Shown here: piece after piece, positions 43,465 to 47,310 of the stretch | Layout of the letters: every line of letters begins with the position of its first letter | Numbering within the stretch: the first letter of the stretch is position 1 | NCBI RefSeq assembly: GCF_041817755.1 | Contig: NZ_JBGYBX010000061.1 | Coordinates: 1 to 47,310 of the forward strand | DNA from: Glaesserella sp041817755 | Lineage (GTDB): Bacteria; Pseudomonadota; Gammaproteobacteria; Enterobacterales; Pasteurellaceae | Direction of reading: 5' to 3' | DNA: 47,310 nucleotides | Program-made: the position numbers and the translations under genes | The notes under the pieces: model-generated | Database searches by the model: none | The model's input: only the letters and a program-made list of their open reading frames with translations | Told to the model about the DNA's origin: nothing

Positions 43465-44133
43465 ATGTTACAAGCCATTATTTTTGATATGGACGGTGTG
43501 ATTGTCGACACTGAATATGTCGAATTCACTCTACAGAAACAGTTTATTGCCGATATTCAGGAACATAACCGCCCGATTACGCTTGAACAACAATCAGAAG
43601 TGGTCGGCAAGTCCTTAAGAGAAATCCCTGAAATCGTCAAAAAACTGAGCGGTTCGAGCTTACCGTTGGCAGAAATTCAAACCCGCTATCAAGCCTTTTT
43701 TAACGATTTATTTGACAACGTGGATTACTTAGCGATTTTCCGTTCGGATATTAAACAAATTATCGCCTTTGCCAAAGCCAACCGCATCAAACTGGCGGTG
43801 GCCTCGTCTTCCGCCCTGTCGCATATCAATAATATCTTGACCGTGTGCGGCATCAAAGATGATTTTGACCTGATCGTCACCGGCGACGACTTCGCCCACA
43901 GCAAGCCTGATCCGGCGATTTACCGTTATACCTTAGAAACATTAGGTGTTTGCGCCGAACACGCCGTTGCCGTAGAAGATTCCTATTATGGTATGATTTC
44001 CGCCAAAGGCGCAGGGCTCACCGTTATCGGCTACGAAGAAAAACGCATGATCATCGATCAATCCCCGGCAGATTACATAGGGAAAGATATGTCGGAAATT
44101 TTGGCGGTGATTAAACGGCTCCATGCCGAATAA
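43465..44133 (+). CDS. HAD-family phosphatase, beta-phosphoglucomutase-like
   Basis: This 222-residue cytoplasmic protein of HAD subfamily IA has motif I FDMDGVIVDTE (nucleophile Asp), a helical cap (~residues 15-85), motif II VASSSA, motif III Lys in HSKPDPAIY and motif IV VEDSYYGMISAKGAG. Relatives act on sugar phosphates or as beta-phosphoglucomutase; the substrate cannot be read from sequence. AAAGAGAACGTC precedes the ATG. It lies between two uptake-sequence pairs, which suggests it may be a separate transcription unit from guaB. Confidence 0.88.
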   Translation: MLQAIIFDMDGVIVDTEYVEFTLQKQFIADIQEHNRPITLEQQSEVVGKSLREIPEIVKKLSGSSLPLAEIQTRYQAFFNDLFDNVDYLAIFRSDIKQIIAFAKANRIKLAVASSSALSHINNILTVCGIKDDFDLIVTGDDFAHSKPDPAIYRYTLETLGVCAEHAVAVEDSYYGMISAKGAGLTVIGYEEKRMIIDQSPADYIGKDMSEILAVIKRLHAE

Positions 44134-44179
44134 AGTGCGGTCGGATTTTGCAAAGTTTTATGCAAATCGCACCGCTTGT
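44133..44179. repeat. Mixed uptake-sequence pair after the HAD gene
   Basis: The left arm is the H. influenzae-type core AAGTGCGGT (44133-44141), followed by CGGATTTTGCAAAGTTTTATGCAAAT. The right arm is ACCGCTTGT (44171-44179), the A. pleuropneumoniae type. The left core begins on the last base of the stop codon. Confidence 0.7.
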
Positions 44180-44209
44180 CTCCACTATAAATGACTAAGG
44201 AGTAAAAAA

Positions 44210-44611
44210 ATGAAAGGTCAATGCTTATGCGGTTCAGTGACAATCACTGCACCCGAAAACAAAAACGTTCATGCCTGCCATTGCGGGACTTGTGTCCGTT
44301 GGAACGGCAGTCCGTTATTTTCTTTAAGTTATCAACAAAAATTAGATATTTCAGGTGAAGATTTCATCCAATGTTATCAATCTTCCGAATGGGCGGAACG
44401 TGCTTTTTGTAAGAAATGCGGCACGCATTTATATTATCATTTATTAGGTACGGATAATTATGAACTGTCCGCCGGTTTATTTAGTGCGGAAAACGAGTTT
44501 ACTTTAGAGCAGGAAATTTATATTGATCGTAAACCGTCTTTTTACTATTTAGGCAATGCTGTTCCTAAATTAACGGAGAAAGAATTTTTAGCAACATTAG
44601 GCTTAGAATAA
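44210..44611 (+). CDS. GFA (CENP-V/GFA) domain zinc protein
   Basis: This 133-residue protein has the zinc-binding pattern of the glutathione-dependent formaldehyde-activating enzyme family: CLCG near the N-terminus, ACHCGTCVRW, and FCKKCGTHLYY. The founding member binds glutathione and formaldehyde, but most homologues are uncharacterised and this one may have another role. AAGGAG precedes the ATG. It lies between the HAD gene and guaA; the gap to guaA is 43 bases, so cotranscription with guaA is possible. Confidence 0.87.
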   Translation: MKGQCLCGSVTITAPENKNVHACHCGTCVRWNGSPLFSLSYQQKLDISGEDFIQCYQSSEWAERAFCKKCGTHLYYHLLGTDNYELSAGLFSAENEFTLEQEIYIDRKPSFYYLGNAVPKLTEKEFLATLGLE

Positions 44612-44654
44612 GCAATCAACTTTAAGCAAATTCTTACAAAAACAGAGAAACACA

Positions 44655-46226
44655 ATGAACAACATCCACAACCACAAAATCTTAATCCTTGACTTTGGTT
44701 CACAATATACCCAACTGATCGCACGTCGTGTGCGTGAAATCGGGGTTTACTGTGAACTTTGGGCTTGGGACGTGACGGAAGAGCAAATCCGTGAATTTAA
44801 CCCGACGGGGATTATTCTTTCGGGCGGTCCTGAAAGTACCACCGAAGAAAACAGCCCGCGTGCGCCTGAATATGTGTTTAACGCCGGCGTGCCGGTGCTG
44901 GGTATTTGCTACGGTATGCAAACCATGGCGATGCAGCTCGGCGGATTGACCGAACCGTCCAGCCATCGTGAATTCGGCTACGCTTCCGTTGATTTGCACG
45001 TGCAAGATGCATTATTTGCAAAATTGAACGATGATCCGACCGCTTGTAGCCCGAAACTCGACGTATGGATGAGCCACGGCGATAAAGTCACTCGATTGCC
45101 ACACGACTTCCAAACCACGGCGGTAACCTCAACCTGCCCGATTGCGGCGATGTCCGACGAACGCCGTCGTTTCTATGGTGTGCAATTCCATCCGGAAGTG
45201 ACCCACACCAAAAGCGGTTTGGAATTATTGAAAAACTTTGTGATCGGCATTTGCGGCTGCGCGACCAACTGGACACCGGATAACATCATTGAAGATGCCG
45301 TTGCCCGCATTAAAGCGCAAGTCGGCGATGACGAAGTGATTTTAGGTTTATCCGGCGGTGTAGATTCCTCCGTCACCGCACTGCTGTTACACCGCGCTAT
45401 CGGCAAAAACTTGCACTGCGTCTTCGTGGATAACGGCTTATTACGCCTTAACGAAGGCGATCAAGTTATGGAGATGTTCGGCGATAAATTCGGCTTGAAC
45501 ATCATTCGAGTGAACGCGGAAAATCGCTTCTTAGACGCACTCAAAGGCATTGATGAACCTGAAGCGAAACGCAAAACCATCGGCAAAGTGTTCGTCGATG
45601 TGTTTGATGATGAATCGAAAAAACTGACTTCGGTGAAATGGTTGGCGCAAGGCACGATTTATCCGGATGTGATCGAATCAGCGGCGAGCAAAACGGGCAA
45701 AGCGCACGTGATCAAATCTCACCACAATGTCGGCGGCTTACCGGATTATATGAAACTCGGCTTGGTTGAACCGTTGCGTGAATTATTTAAAGACGAAGTA
45801 CGTAAAATCGGCTTAGCGCTCGGCTTACCGGCGGAAATGCTGAACCGCCACCCGTTCCCGGGACCGGGCTTGGGCGTACGTGTATTGGGTGAAATCAAAA
45901 AAGAATACTGTGATCTATTACGCAAAGCGGACGCCATTTTTATAGAGGAACTCTATAAATCCGGCTGGTATTACAAAGTCAGCCAAGCCTTTACCGTATT
46001 CCTACCAGTCAAATCTGTAGGCGTAATGGGCGATGGACGCAAATACGACTGGGTTGTCAGCCTGCGCGCCGTCGAAACCATCGACTTTATGACCGCCCAT
46101 TGGGCGCATTTACCATACGATTTACTCGGTAAAATCTCCAACCGCATTATCAATGAAGTAGACGGCATTTCCCGAGTGGTGTACGACGTCAGTGGCAAAC
46201 CGCCGGCGACGATTGAGTGGGAGTAG
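44655..46226 (+). CDS. guaA: GuaA, GMP synthase (glutamine-hydrolysing)
   Basis: This 523-residue enzyme (E. coli is 525) aminates XMP to GMP. It has an N-terminal class I glutamine amidotransferase with nucleophile Cys in LGICYGMQ and the His/Glu pair in QFHPEVTHT, an ATP pyrophosphatase domain with P-loop LGLSGGVDSSV, and the C-terminal dimerisation domain ending PATIEWE. It is separated from guaB by HAD and GFA genes. An uptake core lies inside at 45039. Confidence 0.98.
   Translation: MNNIHNHKILILDFGSQYTQLIARRVREIGVYCELWAWDVTEEQIREFNPTGIILSGGPESTTEENSPRAPEYVFNAGVPVLGICYGMQTMAMQLGGLTEPSSHREFGYASVDLHVQDALFAKLNDDPTACSPKLDVWMSHGDKVTRLPHDFQTTAVTSTCPIAAMSDERRRFYGVQFHPEVTHTKSGLELLKNFVIGICGCATNWTPDNIIEDAVARIKAQVGDDEVILGLSGGVDSSVTALLLHRAIGKNLHCVFVDNGLLRLNEGDQVMEMFGDKFGLNIIRVNAENRFLDALKGIDEPEAKRKTIGKVFVDVFDDESKKLTSVKWLAQGTIYPDVIESAASKTGKAHVIKSHHNVGGLPDYMKLGLVEPLRELFKDEVRKIGLALGLPAEMLNRHPFPGPGLGVRVLGEIKKEYCDLLRKADAIFIEELYKSGWYYKVSQAFTVFLPVKSVGVMGDGRKYDWVVSLRAVETIDFMTAHWAHLPYDLLGKISNRIINEVDGISRVVYDVSGKPPATIEWE
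45039..45047 (-). repeat. DNA uptake signal sequence core in guaA
   Basis: This is an exact core on the minus strand, with TTTGCAAAATTG upstream on the plus strand as the usual flank. It encodes the surface-type stretch AKLNDDPTACS. Confidence 0.7.
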
Positions 46227-46269
46227 CAAAATACACACTCACAATTAAAACTATCAAAAGGAAAGTGTT

Positions 46270-46575
46270 ATGACTACCAACATTAATGAAATAAATAAAG
46301 ATCATGTGTTTACTGCTTATGCGGTTCTTCACGAAGAATTTCAGAAAGATCCTAAATTTAAAGAAAATATAAATAATGTCTTTAAAGAAAAGTTTTCCAA
46401 AGAAATTCTTGAAGAATTAAAGAGTCAAGCCTTTGATGATTATAAAGAACTTGATGATATGTTGAAAAAATTTCCAGCTTTTAAAGCTGATTTAAGAGAA
46501 ATTATTATTAAGCAATTTGCTAAAAGAAATGATAAGTTCCAAGCAGTTCATTTTCTCTTTATGCATCAAAAGTAA
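46270..46575 (+). CDS. Small Lys/Glu/Phe-rich helical protein of unknown function
   Basis: This 101-residue protein is not recognised. It is rich in Lys, Glu, Asp and Phe, lacks Cys, Trp, signal peptide and membrane segment, and looks fully helical with repeated Phe-Lys-Glu/Asp spacing (EEFQKDPKFKENI, VFKEKFSKEI, LKKFPAFKADL). AAAGGAAAG precedes the ATG and a strong terminator follows, so it is a real gene. Its codons are far richer in A and T than those of guaA just upstream. It lies 43 bases after guaA and could be read with it. Confidence 0.75.
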   Translation: MTTNINEINKDHVFTAYAVLHEEFQKDPKFKENINNVFKEKFSKEILEELKSQAFDDYKELDDMLKKFPAFKADLREIIIKQFAKRNDKFQAVHFLFMHQK

Positions 46576-46625
46576 GTATTTTATTGAAATACGATAACAT
46601 ATTCCCACACCGACACTTAAACCGT

Positions 46626-46656
46626 AAAAAAGTGAACATCATGTTCACTTTTTTTC
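46626..46656. terminator. Intrinsic terminator after the small unknown gene
   Basis: AAAAAAGTGAAC (46626-46637), loop ATCAT, then GTTCACTTTTTT (46643-46654). A T-run is available on both strands. Confidence 0.9.
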
Positions 46657-46712
46657 TATCATACATTTAATTTTTCTTTAAACTCATATTTGCAAAATAA
46701 TGCTAGAATCAG

Positions 46713-46721
46713 ACCGCTTGT
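46713..46721 (-). repeat. DNA uptake signal sequence core upstream of the YeaQ-like gene
   Basis: This is an exact core with flank TTTGCAAAATAATG. A -10-like TAGAAT (46704-46709) lies inside the extended signal, so promoter and uptake signal overlap. Confidence 0.7.
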
Positions 46722-46739
46722 AAACAAATAGGAGGCTGT

Positions 46740-47003
46740 ATGGGGTGGATTTCAGCGATTATTGTCGGTGCCGTTATCGGCTGGATTGCCGAAAAAGTCA
46801 TGAAAAGTGAAATGGGATTATGTATGAATGTCCTCATCGGTATCATCGGTTCTTCATTAGGGCGTTGGTTGTTCGGCGATCTGCTGGATATCGGTTCCGC
46901 TCATGCCGCCGGACGTTTTAACGTATCCGGCTTACTTTTCGGTGTATTGGGCGCCTGTGTACTCATTTTTCTGTTACGTCACTTCCGTATCATGAAAAAA
47001 TAG
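46740..47003 (+). CDS. GlsB/YeaQ/YmgE-family membrane protein
   Basis: This 87-residue inner-membrane protein has three hydrophobic segments (~3-20, 27-46, 60-80) and the family start GWISAIIVGAVIGWIAEKVMK. Relatives are called transglycosylase-associated or stress-response proteins, but no activity is proven. TAGGAGG is an excellent ribosome site. It has a probable own promoter and ends against the arfA hairpin, which on plus is followed by TTTCACTT. Confidence 0.88.
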   Translation: MGWISAIIVGAVIGWIAEKVMKSEMGLCMNVLIGIIGSSLGRWLFGDLLDIGSAHAAGRFNVSGLLFGVLGACVLIFLLRHFRIMKK

Positions 47004-47029
47004 TGCCGGGCATATCCGTGTTTTACCGA

Positions 47030-47245
47030 CTAAAAAGCCCATTTAAAACCATTCGTCAGAACATTTTTAAATGGGCTTTCACTTCTGTCATAACCTTTTC
47101 GATGTTTGGCGTTACGTTGATAACTGCCTTTCCCTTTTCGGTTTCGTTCTACTCGGCTTCTGAATAGCTTATCCGTAACTAATGCCTTAATGGCACTTTG
47201 TTGAATGTCACCGCGCTCGTGTGCGTAGTTGGTTTGAGTTTTCAT
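47030..47245 (-). CDS. arfA: ArfA, alternative ribosome-rescue factor
   Basis: This 71-residue protein (E. coli ArfA is 72) has the diagnostic core IQQSAIKALVTDKLFRSRVERNRKGKGSY followed by a basic tail. ArfA enters stalled ribosomes on nonstop mRNA and recruits RF2, as a backup to tmRNA. ATG 47245 is preceded by GGAAGGAT; longer in-frame starts upstream are rejected. The last 15 codons contain an intrinsic terminator whose T-run precedes the TAG stop, so most mRNA should lack a stop codon. The first codons form an inverted repeat with the extreme end of the window. Confidence 0.92.
   Translation of the reverse strand: MKTQTNYAHERGDIQQSAIKALVTDKLFRSRVERNRKGKGSYQRNAKHRKGYDRSESPFKNVLTNGFKWAF
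47032..47079 (-). terminator. Intrinsic terminator inside the arfA reading frame
   Basis: AAAGCCCATTTAAAA and TTTTAAATGGGCTTT (minus strand; forward arms 47065-47079 and 47034-47048) form a perfect 15-bp stem with a 16-base loop. The T-run at 47036-47032 lies in the last sense codons, just before the stop at 47030-47032. It probably also ends transcription of the YeaQ-like gene from the other side. Confidence 0.88.
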
Positions 47246-47310
47246 GATAAAATATCCTTCCATTTTTGCACTCACATAAAGTTTGTATTTTCTCAAAACC
47301 AACTACGCAC
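47221..47310. repeat. Inverted repeat around the arfA start, ending at the window edge
   Basis: GTGCGTAGTTGGTTT (47221-47235) is repeated exactly in inverse orientation at 47296-47310; three more pairs follow after a one-base bulge. The arms enclose 60 bases with the arfA ribosome site and start codon. It could be an mRNA structure or an assembly artefact at a contig end. Confidence 0.6.

Overview
The window is chromosomal DNA of a gammaproteobacterium of the family Pasteurellaceae. The gene set is typical of that family (TamA/TamB, EnvC, an OmpP2-like porin, a glgBXCA operon, the TIGR00153/Pit pair). The DNA also carries many copies of the uptake signal sequence core ACAAGCGGT with its usual TTTTGCAAA-rich flank, 17 exact cores counted by eye. 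That is the form known from the Actinobacillus pleuropneumoniae / Mannheimia / Haemophilus ducreyi branch. One H. influenzae-type core (AAGTGCGGT) is also present. No species can be named from this alone. There is no prophage, insertion sequence, CRISPR array or integrase.

Layout. 1-10281 is a minus-strand block: partial cydC, cydD, tamB, tamA, yibQ and envC (cytochrome bd maturation, outer-membrane translocation and assembly, septal amidase activation). 10434-10619 holds tRNA-Arg and tRNA-Pro. Then come folD (+), a major porin (-), priC (+), polA (-), an M15 peptidase (-), and cmoA-yejL-yejM (+). 20350-24939 is the minus block mepS, ihfA, pheT, pheS; the gap between mepS and yejM may hold a CRP-controlled small RNA. 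25258-27904 (+) carries a PhoU-like protein, a Pit phosphate permease and an SH3/TM protein. 27946-31776 (-) carries a PhoD-like phosphatase and the operon tgt-hemerythrin-tusA-like. Two tRNAs (Cys, Gly) follow, then an iron-linked efeO-efeB pair (+). 34693-41744 is the glycogen operon glgB-glgX-glgC-glgA with a good CRP site upstream and no glgP. guaB, a HAD phosphatase, a GFA-domain protein and guaA follow. The right end has a small unknown protein, a YeaQ/GlsB membrane protein and arfA on the minus strand.

Physiology: most of the window is housekeeping (replication, translation, tRNA modification, purine, folate and glycogen metabolism, envelope assembly). The most interesting signals are regulatory. 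The arfA reading frame contains its own transcription terminator, so it should yield nonstop mRNA. A perfect CRP box stands in front of a promoter-like and terminator-bounded segment between convergent genes mepS and yejM. A terminator-like hairpin lies in the porin 5' leader. Inverted uptake-sequence pairs sit at gene ends. GlgC appears to have lost allosteric arginines.
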